Part shown: positions 1 to 6,086 of the stretch, one piece after another
How the letters are laid out: the number at the start of each line of letters is the position of its first letter
Position numbering within the stretch: position 1 is the first letter of the stretch
Source: an uncultured Collinsella sp.
GTDB lineage: Bacteria > Actinomycetota > Coriobacteriia > Coriobacteriales > Coriobacteriaceae
DNA length: 6,362 bases
NCBI GenBank assembly: GCA_902494585.1
Contig: CABUUD010000103.1
Coordinates: 1-6,362, forward strand
Direction of reading: 5' to 3'
Program-made: the position numbers and the translations under genes
The notes under the pieces: model-generated
What the model was told of the DNA's origin: nothing
Database searches by the model: none
The model's input: only the letters and a program-made list of their open reading frames with translations

Positions 1-1389
1 GATGCTCTTTCGGGCGAGTGCGCTCGCTTGTTGGCGCTTTTGGAGGCTCCGGATTTACCCCGAGACAAGGTACGCCACATCGAGCGCGTTGCGCGTGGCG
101 TGGCGAGCGAGGCCGAGGTTGCCTCGGTGCTTGGCGTTCTCATTGAGCTGCTGGAGATTGCTTGCGACGAACAGGTTGTGCTGCTCGTTGATGGATACGA
201 CGCGGCGTGGCTGGGCCGTGCGAGCGCGAGGGACGTTTCTGGTGCCGATTCGGTAGAGTTATTCGATCGCGTGCTGTTTGACGCCATTGCCGCTGCGGGC
301 AATTCGTTGCGGCTGACGTGTCTGATGGGGGAGCGTCCCGGTCCTGCCGAAGCGGCGCTTTCTTCGCACGGCTGCTCGTATTGTCTTTCGACGCCGCTCT
401 CGATGTGGTGTGACCGATGGTTTGGCTTTTCGGATGCCGAGGTCGAGGCTCTGTTGAGTCATGCTGGACGCGAGGAATACCTGGATGATGCGCGTGAATG
501 GCTCGAGGGATATCGGTTTGGCAGGGCCTATTGCTCGAGTCCGGCGCGTGTGATCGGTTTTCTGGACCGAGGCTGCACGGCGCCCGTGCGAGCCGATCTG
601 TATGGGTATGCCGATTGCCTGAGTAGGGTAGTTGCCGGGTGGAATCTCGACCGCCTTTCGGTCTTGTTCGATTTACTCGAGCCCCATGCATGCGTTGAGG
701 TCTCGCTTGGTTTGGGTGCTACGGGGCCAGATGTCTCGCCTGACGATGGCCCGTGGACGGCGCTGTATCTGTCCGGTTTCCTGACGACGGATATGGCTGA
801 GGAGCCGGAGCATGGTGGTCGTCTCCGTGCTCTGCGGTTGCCCAATAATGAGCTTCGCCAGGCCTTGCGTCTGGTGATTATTGAGTGGTTTGAGAGCACT
901 GCCGAAGACATTCGAGACGTCGATGCGTTTCGCGACGGGTTGTGCCGTGGGGACGAGGGCGCGGTGAGACAGGCACTAGACCGCATCCTGGGAGATGCGG
1001 GAATCGGTGTGAACAACCCAGATGCGCAGCTGCCATATCACCTGCTCTTGCAGGGGCTCTGCTTTGGATTGCCGGGCTATGCCAATCCTGCCTCGAGGCG
1101 AAAGCGTGGCGCGGATCGCTGGGACATCCAGGTATTTCCTACGGGCACCGTGTTTGACGTGGCAGACACGATCGGCATGCTCGACGAGCGTCCGCTGATA
1201 ACGGTCAACATGATGTTTGACCCCGGTGTGGACGCGCTGGGCCTAGAGCTGCTGGCCGTTCAGGCGCTGCTCGACATAGAGCGCGACGGTATCGACAAGA
1301 TTCGCGTACCGCGACCCGGTGTGGGCCGCATGCGCTGGGGATTCGGGTTTGACGGGTGTCGTGTGGCAGCGGTGTGCCAGCGGCTGTAG
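1..1389 (+). CDS. Divergent AAA-ATPase-like / PD-(D/E)XK (PDDEXK_9) family protein, 5' end outside window
   Basis: The frame is open from base 1, so the true start lies upstream; the in-frame TTG at 28 is only the first possible start inside the window (453 aa from there, and residue numbers below use it). The architecture matches the two-domain AAA-ATPase-like plus PDDEXK_9 proteins, which are common in gut bacteria and of unclear function. A Walker B-like strand VVLLVDGYDAAW lies at 50-61. The family's FGFTEEEV-like motif appears as FGFSDAEV (132-139), followed by EWLEGYRFG (157-165), which corresponds to the usual WYDGYRFG. The C-terminal part holds PYHLLLQGLCFGL (336-348), RWDIQVF (364-370) and RMRWGFGFDGCRVAAV (434-449), equivalent to the family's 'YHGFLLGLL', 'GRYDI' and 'YGIAFDGK'. 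The Walker B Glu is Gly56, and the nuclease ExK position reads V-N-M (393-395), so both active sites look dead. The P-loop region is not in the window. It converges on the glycosyltransferase gene with 9 bases between stops. Family assignment is by eye: fairly sure of the family, unsure of any role. Confidence 0.72.
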   Translation, partial: DALSGECARLLALLEAPDLPRDKVRHIERVARGVASEAEVASVLGVLIELLEIACDEQVVLLVDGYDAAWLGRASARDVSGADSVELFDRVLFDAIAAAGNSLRLTCLMGERPGPAEAALSSHGCSYCLSTPLSMWCDRWFGFSDAEVEALLSHAGREEYLDDAREWLEGYRFGRAYCSSPARVIGFLDRGCTAPVRADLYGYADCLSRVVAGWNLDRLSVLFDLLEPHACVEVSLGLGATGPDVSPDDGPWTALYLSGFLTTDMAEEPEHGGRLRALRLPNNELRQALRLVIIEWFESTAEDIRDVDAFRDGLCRGDEGAVRQALDRILGDAGIGVNNPDAQLPYHLLLQGLCFGLPGYANPASRRKRGADRWDIQVFPTGTVFDVADTIGMLDERPLITVNMMFDPGVDALGLELLAVQALLDIERDGIDKIRVPRPGVGRMRWGFGFDGCRVAAVCQRL

Positions 1390-1398
1390 GGGTGCCCG

Positions 1399-2418
1399 CT
1401 ACTCCGCGTCCTTCATGGGCGGCATGGGCTCCCAGTCGGGATCCTTGATAATCTTGCGAGCATCTTTCATGCCACGGCGCAGCGCCGGGATGCCGGTCTT
1501 AAAGCACTTGTCAACCGCTGCCAGACGAATGAACTCCTTGCAAAAGGTCGCGGCATTGCCCAGACGGAACAGCATGGGGTGGTAGTCACCGTAGATCTGC
1601 ATGTAGCGGGCCAAAAAGCCGCGATTGCGCATGATGTAGTAGCGGTTGGTGTCGCTCGTTGAGTTGAGCTGGCGTTTGCCGGCGATATCCCAGTTAGAGA
1701 CGGCGCGGGCACGCTTGAGCACCACGTCGGCAACCACGGCGGCGGGGAAGTGCTGGCTGGCAACATAGCCGTAGCAGGCATCGTCGCCGTAGATGAAAAA
1801 GCGCGCATCGGGCAGGCCGATCTTGTCGACAACGCGGCGCGAGAACAGGCCGCCTTCAAAGCACAGCTGGTTCATGGCGCGGTAGCCCTCGGGGCCCAGG
1901 TCCCACTTAGCGATGGGGTTGGGGATACCAAGCGAAAGGATAAGCTGGTACTGCCAAAAGAAGGCGCCACCGTCAAAGTCCAGGCGCGAACCCTGGATGA
2001 CGTCGTAGCGGTCCGCCCACTTGGCCAGGCGCTCAATGCCCTCGGGGATGACGAGTACGTCGTCGTCCATCACCCAAAACCACTGGGCGCCCAGGTCGTA
2101 GGCGCACTTGGTGCCGGCGGAGAAGCCACCCGCGCCGCCGCCGTTTTCGAGCTGCGGGGCGTAGATGACGCGGTCGGTGCCGCCCTTTGCATCGGGCTGA
2201 TCGGCGTCGATGCCCCACAGGTTGGCGAGGCGCTCGTTGAATGCGGCGCACATGGCCTCGGTCTCGCGTGAATTCTCGTTGTCGACGATCACGATACGCC
2301 AAGGCGTTGCCGTGAGCTCGGTCATGGAGTCGAACAGGTTGGCCAGAAGCTCCTGGCGCTTATAGGTGACGACGACGATGGCAAGCTTGTCGATGGGAGC
2401 GGGAAGGGTGGAAGTCAT
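1399..2418 (-). CDS. Family-2 glycosyltransferase, GlfT-like (galactofuranosyl/rhamnosyl transferase type)
   Basis: A 339-aa GT-A fold enzyme expected to move a sugar from a nucleotide donor to a lipid-linked glycan at the inner face of the membrane. Visible motifs in order are: the first strand and loop IVVVTYKR (14-21); the strand ending in VDN (45-47); NGGGAGGFSAG (92-102), close to the NxGGAGG signature of GlfT1/GlfT2-type enzymes; the metal-binding DDD in WVMDDDV (115-121); and FFIYGDDACYGY (207-218), matching the 'WDDxEYG' segment of GlfT2 that supplies the catalytic base, so Asp212 or Asp213 is predicted. Its length is near GlfT1 and far below GlfT2, and no transmembrane segment is obvious. 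The ATG at 2418 is preceded on the minus strand by AAAGGA (2429-2434) with a 10-base spacer. It is transcribed away from the four other glycosyltransferase genes and converges on the AAA-like gene. The GT2 fold is nearly certain. Donor sugar is inference: galactofuranose or rhamnose are the likeliest, since this signature is shared among such enzymes. Confidence 0.9.
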   Translation of the reverse strand: MTSTLPAPIDKLAIVVVTYKRQELLANLFDSMTELTATPWRIVIVDNENSRETEAMCAAFNERLANLWGIDADQPDAKGGTDRVIYAPQLENGGGAGGFSAGTKCAYDLGAQWFWVMDDDVLVIPEGIERLAKWADRYDVIQGSRLDFDGGAFFWQYQLILSLGIPNPIAKWDLGPEGYRAMNQLCFEGGLFSRRVVDKIGLPDARFFIYGDDACYGYVASQHFPAAVVADVVLKRARAVSNWDIAGKRQLNSTSDTNRYYIMRNRGFLARYMQIYGDYHPMLFRLGNAATFCKEFIRLAAVDKCFKTGIPALRRGMKDARKIIKDPDWEPMPPMKDAE

Positions 2419-2433
2419 GGGGAATATATCCTT

Positions 2434-2619
2434 TCACGCGTGGCGGGCGAGCGCCGCACGGAAGCTATCGAATGCGTCGTTTGGACGGCACCTATTGTAA
2501 AGGGTCGCTGCGCCATGTTGGCAAGGTTTGAATAAAACGCAGGAACCTGCCATGGGCGTGGCGACCGCGATTAAGCGCAGCGCTTCGATGACTATGTTGC
2601 GTGCGGCTTTGTGCTGCAT
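2434..2619 (-). CDS. Doubtful 61-aa small ORF upstream of the GlfT-like gene
   Basis: ATG at 2619, preceded by GAAAGGA with only 4 bases between it and the ATG. The TGA stop (2434-2436) overlaps the AAAGGA that serves the glycosyltransferase start at 2418, a layout that would allow translational coupling. The product is unrecognised: mildly hydrophobic near residues 9-30, four Cys in all, no signal peptide or clear helix. Third-position GC is about 65% by hand count, with rare codons TTA, ATA and AGG, which is weaker than the neighbouring genes. The best minus-strand promoter lies inside this ORF, which argues that the stretch is simply promoter and leader. Probably not a gene, but listed because of the stop/ribosome-site overlap. 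Confidence 0.2.
   Translation of the reverse strand: MQHKAARNIVIEALRLIAVATPMAGSCVLFKPCQHGAATLYNRCRPNDAFDSFRAALARHA
2494..2524 (-). promoter_or_regulatory. Candidate promoter for the GlfT-like glycosyltransferase
   Basis: Read on the minus strand, TTGCCA (2519-2524; 5 of 6 matches to the -35 consensus) and TACAAT (2494-2499; 5 of 6 to the -10 consensus) are separated by 19 bases. That spacer is somewhat long. Transcription would begin near 2487 and give a leader of about 70 bases before the ATG at 2418. Sequence match only. Confidence 0.35.
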
Positions 2620-2638
2620 GACGTCCTTTCGTATCGGT

Positions 2639-2667
2639 TTGCCTCTGCGGGCTCCATAGATTATATA
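2639..2667 (+). promoter_or_regulatory. Candidate promoter for the A-B-A'-B' glycosyltransferase run
   Basis: TTGCCT (2639-2644) and TATATA (2662-2667) are separated by 17 bases in the most AT-rich stretch of the region. Each box matches consensus at 4 of 6 positions. A start near 2674 would give a leader of about 57 bases before the TTG at 2731 and would place the 12-base palindrome over the transcription start. Confidence 0.35.
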
Positions 2668-2669
2668 AA

Positions 2670-2681
2670 CGCCCGCGGGCG
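2670..2681. repeat. 12-base perfect palindrome at the predicted transcription start
   Basis: CGCCCGCGGGCG is its own reverse complement. It begins 3 bases after the candidate -10 box of the plus-strand promoter. Its position would suit a repressor operator or an early RNA hairpin. GC-rich palindromes arise often by chance in such genomes, so function is unproven. Confidence 0.4.
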
Positions 2682-2730
2682 GGACGACCCTTTGATACCA
2701 TTAACGGCAGGTATTTCCTAAGGAGCACAT

Positions 2731-3834
2731 TTGTCTACTAATTCCCCTGGCGGCCCTGTCCTGTCGCTGCTTGTTCCCATCTACAACGTTGAGCGCTATC
2801 TGCGCGAGTGCCTCGATTCCGCCGTGGCGCAGACGCTCGAGGACATCGAAATCATCTGCATCAACGACGGCTCTACCGACAACTCGCCGGCGATTATCCG
2901 CGAGTACATGGAGCGCGACGCGCGCGTGAAGATGATCGACAAGGCCAATAGCGGTTACGGCGACTCCATGAACCGCGGGCTTGAGATGGCGCGCGGCAAG
3001 TACGTGGGCATTCTGGAGTCCGATGACTTTATGGCGCCCGATGCGCTGGAGAAGCTCGTGGCAGCTGCCGAGCGCTTCAATACCGACTTTGCGAAGGCAA
3101 ATTTTGACTTCTACTGGTCTAAGCCCGAGGAGCGCCGCTCGCTGCACGAGATGTTTAAGGCAAGGGACTGTGACAAGCCGGTGCATCCGAGCGACACGAC
3201 GCAGTTCTTTAAGCAAAAGCCGTCGATTTGGTCGGCCGTGTACCGCCGTGATTTTCTTGAGCGCAACGGCATCAAGTTCCTGCCGACTCCGGGAGCATCC
3301 TTTCAGGACACGTCGTTTGCCTTTAAGGCGATCGCATGCGCAGACAAGGCCGTTTACCTGCACGATGCCGTGCTTTCATATCGTCAGGACAACGAGAACT
3401 CCTCGGTCAATTCTTCGGCTAAGGTCTTTTGCGTCAATACCGAGTATGCCGAAATCGAGCGCTGGATCCGAGAAGATTATGCTCGCGATCACGCAAGCGA
3501 TGACGTCGCTCGCATGCTCAAGTTCAATCAGCTCATTAAATACGATTCGTATATGTGGAACTATGTGCGCTTGGCACCCAAGTTCTATAAGGAGTTCCTG
3601 GTGCAGATGGCCAAGGAATTCCAAGCGGCCTTGGACGCCGGGGAGTTTTCGCTGGACGATCTTAAGCCGTGGAAGCGCGCGAATCTCGCTGCCATCCTCA
3701 AAGATCCAGAGGGCTGGGTTGACGAGCATCCGCACTTTGCAACGGATGGTGCCTTGGGGCGCGCTAAGTATTACGCCTCGGTTGGAGGCCCTGGTGTGGT
3801 CGCCGCCTTCCTCATCGAATCGCTGAGGGGGTAG
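2731..3834 (+). CDS. Family-2 glycosyltransferase A (367 aa), paralogue of A'
   Basis: A GT-A family-2 enzyme likely to add one sugar during surface-glycan assembly in the cytoplasm. The donor-binding half shows LLVPIYNVERYL (13-24), where Tyr18 is the expected uracil-stacking residue, then INDGSTD (44-50), GYGDSMNRGLEMARG (75-89) and the metal-binding ESDD (96-99). PSIWSAVYRR (164-173) and LPTPGASFQD (184-193) follow; Asp193 is the likely catalytic base in the place where many GT2 enzymes have ED. YRQDNENSSVNS (217-228) comes next. The C-terminal 120 residues are probably helical, with no clear membrane span. The start is TTG at 2731, behind AAGGAG (2720-2725) with a 5-base spacer; there is no in-frame ATG before the first core motifs, so TTG is the only sensible choice. 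Gene B begins 6 bases after the stop, so the two are surely co-transcribed. Donor and acceptor sugars cannot be told. Confidence 0.92.
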   Translation: MSTNSPGGPVLSLLVPIYNVERYLRECLDSAVAQTLEDIEIICINDGSTDNSPAIIREYMERDARVKMIDKANSGYGDSMNRGLEMARGKYVGILESDDFMAPDALEKLVAAAERFNTDFAKANFDFYWSKPEERRSLHEMFKARDCDKPVHPSDTTQFFKQKPSIWSAVYRRDFLERNGIKFLPTPGASFQDTSFAFKAIACADKAVYLHDAVLSYRQDNENSSVNSSAKVFCVNTEYAEIERWIREDYARDHASDDVARMLKFNQLIKYDSYMWNYVRLAPKFYKEFLVQMAKEFQAALDAGEFSLDDLKPWKRANLAAILKDPEGWVDEHPHFATDGALGRAKYYASVGGPGVVAAFLIESLRG

Positions 3835-3840
3835 GTCGGT

Positions 3841-4881
3841 ATGGGAGAGGCCTCGATTCCCAAAGCGACTATTGTCGTTCCCGTATACAACTCCGCGCGC
3901 TCCATTCAGAGATGCCTCGACTCGCTGCTGGCACAGTCTGAGCGCTCGATTCAGGTTGTCTGTGTCAACGACGGTTCGGTTGACGATTCGCTGGGCGTCT
4001 TGCGTCAAATTGCGCAGGCCGACGACCGTGTGCTGGTGATTGACCAGGAAAACGCTGGTGTCTCGTGCGCTCGAAATGCCGGTATCGATGCCGCCGAGGG
4101 CGAGACCGTCTTTTTTGTGGACGCCGACGATTACATCGACGCCCAGACGGTCGAGTGCGTGCTGCATGCCATGGAGTCTGCAGATGCCGAGGTCGCCGTT
4201 TTTGGCGGCGTTTGCGAGCCGTCCGACGCCGCGCCCAAGCGGGTCCAGCAACTCATGAGCCCCAAGGCGGGCACTTTTGGCGCCCGTGATCCCCAGTTGC
4301 TGTTCCACGCAAACGCACAGCCCTATGCGTGCCGCGCGGCTTTTTCGCGCGAGCTGCTCAATCGCGAAGGCATTCGCTTTGCCCCCGGCTTGGCCTTGGG
4401 TGAGGACGTTGTGTTCCAGTTCGCAGCTTACGCGCTGGCTCCTAAAACCGTCGTCATGCCGGTCAGGTTCTACCACTACGTGATGGAGAGCGAATCGGCG
4501 ACGCACGAGTTCAACAGTGCCGAGGCACGCGCCAAAAAGCTCGACGCACACATGAGGATGCTCGAGGAAGTTATGGAAGACTGGGCGGACTACGGCCTTT
4601 TGGACCTGTGCCCCGGAGAGCTGATTACCTGGTTCTTGGACCTTATCGTGTTTGATTTGGCGCGCTTGGATGCCGATGGTTTCCGTCGCGTGGCCGGTCG
4701 CGTCAATATGGATTTCACGACGTTTTTGGGAACGGAGTGGGCGGATATGCCTGCTAAGGGCGCCGTTTGCCGTGTTGCCCATAAGCTCGTTGCGGCGACC
4801 TCGGGCGTTTCGATGGCAGACGCCGCGCTGTTCTATCTTTCGACCCGCGGTCTCAAGGCCTGCCTGGAACGCTTTATCTAA
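3841..4881 (+). CDS. Family-2 glycosyltransferase B (346 aa)
   Basis: A GT-A family-2 enzyme of the common capsule/exopolysaccharide type. Motifs: IVVPVYNSARSI (11-22), CVNDGSVDDS (41-50), ENAGVSCARNAGI (70-82), metal-binding FVDADDYID (92-100), and ALGEDVVF (185-192), whose Glu188-Asp189 is the usual 'ED' with Asp as predicted base. FYHYVMESESAT (210-221) matches the conserved tyrosine/serine segment after the active site. All core residues are present, so it should be active. The start is ATG at 3841, with a G-rich ribosome site (GAGGGGG, 3825-3831) overlapping the last codons of gene A, and only 6 bases separate it from that gene's stop. It is clearly of another subfamily than A and A': it has the ARNAGI and DADD forms rather than GYGDSMNRG and ESDD. 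The donor is unknown. Confidence 0.92.
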   Translation: MGEASIPKATIVVPVYNSARSIQRCLDSLLAQSERSIQVVCVNDGSVDDSLGVLRQIAQADDRVLVIDQENAGVSCARNAGIDAAEGETVFFVDADDYIDAQTVECVLHAMESADAEVAVFGGVCEPSDAAPKRVQQLMSPKAGTFGARDPQLLFHANAQPYACRAAFSRELLNREGIRFAPGLALGEDVVFQFAAYALAPKTVVMPVRFYHYVMESESATHEFNSAEARAKKLDAHMRMLEEVMEDWADYGLLDLCPGELITWFLDLIVFDLARLDADGFRRVAGRVNMDFTTFLGTEWADMPAKGAVCRVAHKLVAATSGVSMADAALFYLSTRGLKACLERFI

Positions 4882-4955
4882 TTCCAAGCGGTGCCGCCCG
4901 CCGCAACTCGGCTGCTAAAATAACCCTGTTACACGCTATTCAACAGGAGGTTCTC

Positions 4956-6074
4956 TTGCAGAACTCTGATACCCCTAAAGTTTCGTTGCTTATTCCCATT
5001 TGCAATGTTGAGCGCTACCTGCGCGAGTGCCTCGATTCCGCTGTGACACAGTCGCTCAAGGACATCGAAATCATCTGCATCAACGATGGCTCCACCGATA
5101 GCTCACCGGATATCATTCGCGAGTACATGGCACATGATGAGCGCGTCAAGATGATTGACAAGGCCAATAGCGGCTACGGCGACTCGATGAACCGCGGCCT
5201 GGAGATGGCGCGTGGCGAGTACGTGGGCATTTTGGAGTCTGATGACTTTATGTTCGAGGATTCGCTCCAAAAGCTGGTTGCCAAGGCAGACACAGAGCAC
5301 GCTGATGTGGTTAAAGGCGATTTCTATCTGTATTGGTCCACGCCCAGCGAGCGCCGTGAACTGTTTGGGATCATCGACGAGCATATGACGGGCGCCGCGT
5401 ATCGCCCTGTCGATCGCCCGGGCATTTTCTACCGAAAGCCTTCCATTTGGTCGGCCATCTATCGGCGCGAGTTCCTCAACGACAATCAGATTCGGTTTCT
5501 TCCCACGCCGGGTGCCTCGTATCAGGACGCAGGCTTTAACTTTAAGGTTTGGGCTTGCGCCGAGCGTGCCGCGTTTATTACGGACCCCATTTTGTGCTAT
5601 CGCCAGGATAACGAGAAGAGCTCTGTTAATTCGCCCAACAAGGTGTTTTGCGTGTGCGACGAATATGCCGAGATGCAGCGCTTTTTGGATCAACGCCCCG
5701 AGCTTAAGACTCGGCTTCAGGGCATTTTAATGCGCATGAAGGTCGATACGTACCGCTGGAATGATGAGCGCCTGGTCGCTGAGTTGCGCGAGCAGTTTTG
5801 GGAGAAAGCATCTCCCGAGCTTAAGGTTGATTGGGATGCCGGTCGTTTTGACCTGTCGCTGTTCGATCCGCGTGGCGAGACCGATTTGCGTTTGATGGCC
5901 AAGTCGCCCCGTGCCTACATAGATTCGCGGTTTGACTTTAAGAAGCCGGGCAAGCTCAATACGTTTAAACACTACTTTAAGATCGGCGGTCTGCCGCTGG
6001 TCTGGCGCGTGCTGACGTATCAGCGCACCTATGGCGATAACCCGCATCCCGACGACGTGCCGGCGGCACAGTAG
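4956..6074 (+). CDS. Family-2 glycosyltransferase A' (372 aa), paralogue of A
   Basis: The same subfamily as gene A and colinear with it. Motifs: LLIPICNVERYL (11-22), INDGSTD (42-48), GYGDSMNRGLEMARG (73-87), ESDD (94-97, metal binding), PSIWSAIYRR (162-171), LPTPGASYQD (182-191, predicted base Asp191) and YRQDNEKSSVNS (215-226). It differs from A by having Cys16 where Tyr is expected, a position that stacks on the uracil of the donor in SpsA-type enzymes. Between the ESDD and PSIW blocks, and again after about residue 240, the two proteins diverge strongly, as expected if acceptor specificity differs. The start is TTG at 4956 behind AGGAGG (4945-4950) with a 5-base spacer, the same initiation layout as gene A. 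A 74-base gap follows gene B; it contains TAAAAT (4916-4921) but no convincing -35 box, so an internal promoter is uncertain and the gene is probably in the same operon. Confidence 0.92.
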   Translation: MQNSDTPKVSLLIPICNVERYLRECLDSAVTQSLKDIEIICINDGSTDSSPDIIREYMAHDERVKMIDKANSGYGDSMNRGLEMARGEYVGILESDDFMFEDSLQKLVAKADTEHADVVKGDFYLYWSTPSERRELFGIIDEHMTGAAYRPVDRPGIFYRKPSIWSAIYRREFLNDNQIRFLPTPGASYQDAGFNFKVWACAERAAFITDPILCYRQDNEKSSVNSPNKVFCVCDEYAEMQRFLDQRPELKTRLQGILMRMKVDTYRWNDERLVAELREQFWEKASPELKVDWDAGRFDLSLFDPRGETDLRLMAKSPRAYIDSRFDFKKPGKLNTFKHYFKIGGLPLVWRVLTYQRTYGDNPHPDDVPAAQ

Positions 6075-6086
6075 GAGCGCGTGACC

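Larger units (their letters stand above)
2419..2730. other. Divergent intergenic region (312 bases)
   Basis: This region separates the two divergent glycosyltransferase transcription units. It holds a candidate promoter on each strand, a 12-base perfect palindrome next to the plus-strand promoter, and a short inverted repeat (GCAGG-AA-CCTGC, 2539-2550) upstream of the minus-strand promoter. It also holds one questionable 61-codon ORF on the minus strand. No tRNA, riboswitch fold or terminator with a T-tract was recognised. The AT-rich stretch at 2656-2670 stands out from the GC-rich surroundings. Confidence 0.7.

Noticed and set aside
140..1016. Minus-strand frames (140-691, 528-1016) opposite the AAA-like gene
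   Set aside because: Their products are Arg/Ser/Pro/Thr-rich, typical of off-frame translation in GC-rich DNA; the plus-strand frame carries the family motifs.
1379..1400. Hairpin AGCGG...CCGCT as a bidirectional terminator
   Set aside because: Five-base arms, a 12-base loop and no U-tract on either strand.
1750..2271. A 173-codon plus-strand frame inside the GlfT-like gene
   Set aside because: It lies opposite the strongly supported GT2 gene with intact DDD and GDD motifs, and its low-complexity Ala/Gly/Val-rich product has no recognisable domain.
2539..2550. GCAGG-AA-CCTGC inverted repeat as an operator
   Set aside because: Five-base arms are common by chance; it is recorded only as part of the intergenic description.
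2492..2728. A 78-codon minus-strand frame in the intergenic region
   Set aside because: It starts within the ribosome binding site of gene A, crosses the candidate promoters, and has a basic, unstructured composition with no own ribosome site worth noting.
2701..3363. A 220-codon minus-strand frame opposite the start of gene A
   Set aside because: Antisense shadow of the conserved GT2 domain; a similar shadow opposite A' (5103-5693) simply reflects the shared A/A' sequence.
3376..4887. A 503-codon open frame on the minus strand covering the end of gene A and all of gene B
   Set aside because: It is antisense to two clear glycosyltransferases with full motif sets. Its translation shows no family motif, and long antisense frames are expected opposite GC-rich coding sequence.
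4882..4955. Possible internal promoter or terminator between B and A'
   Set aside because: TAAAAT at 4916-4921 has no -35 box at a suitable distance, and the GC-rich dyad around 4888-4904 has short arms and no T-tract. Neither is strong enough to list.
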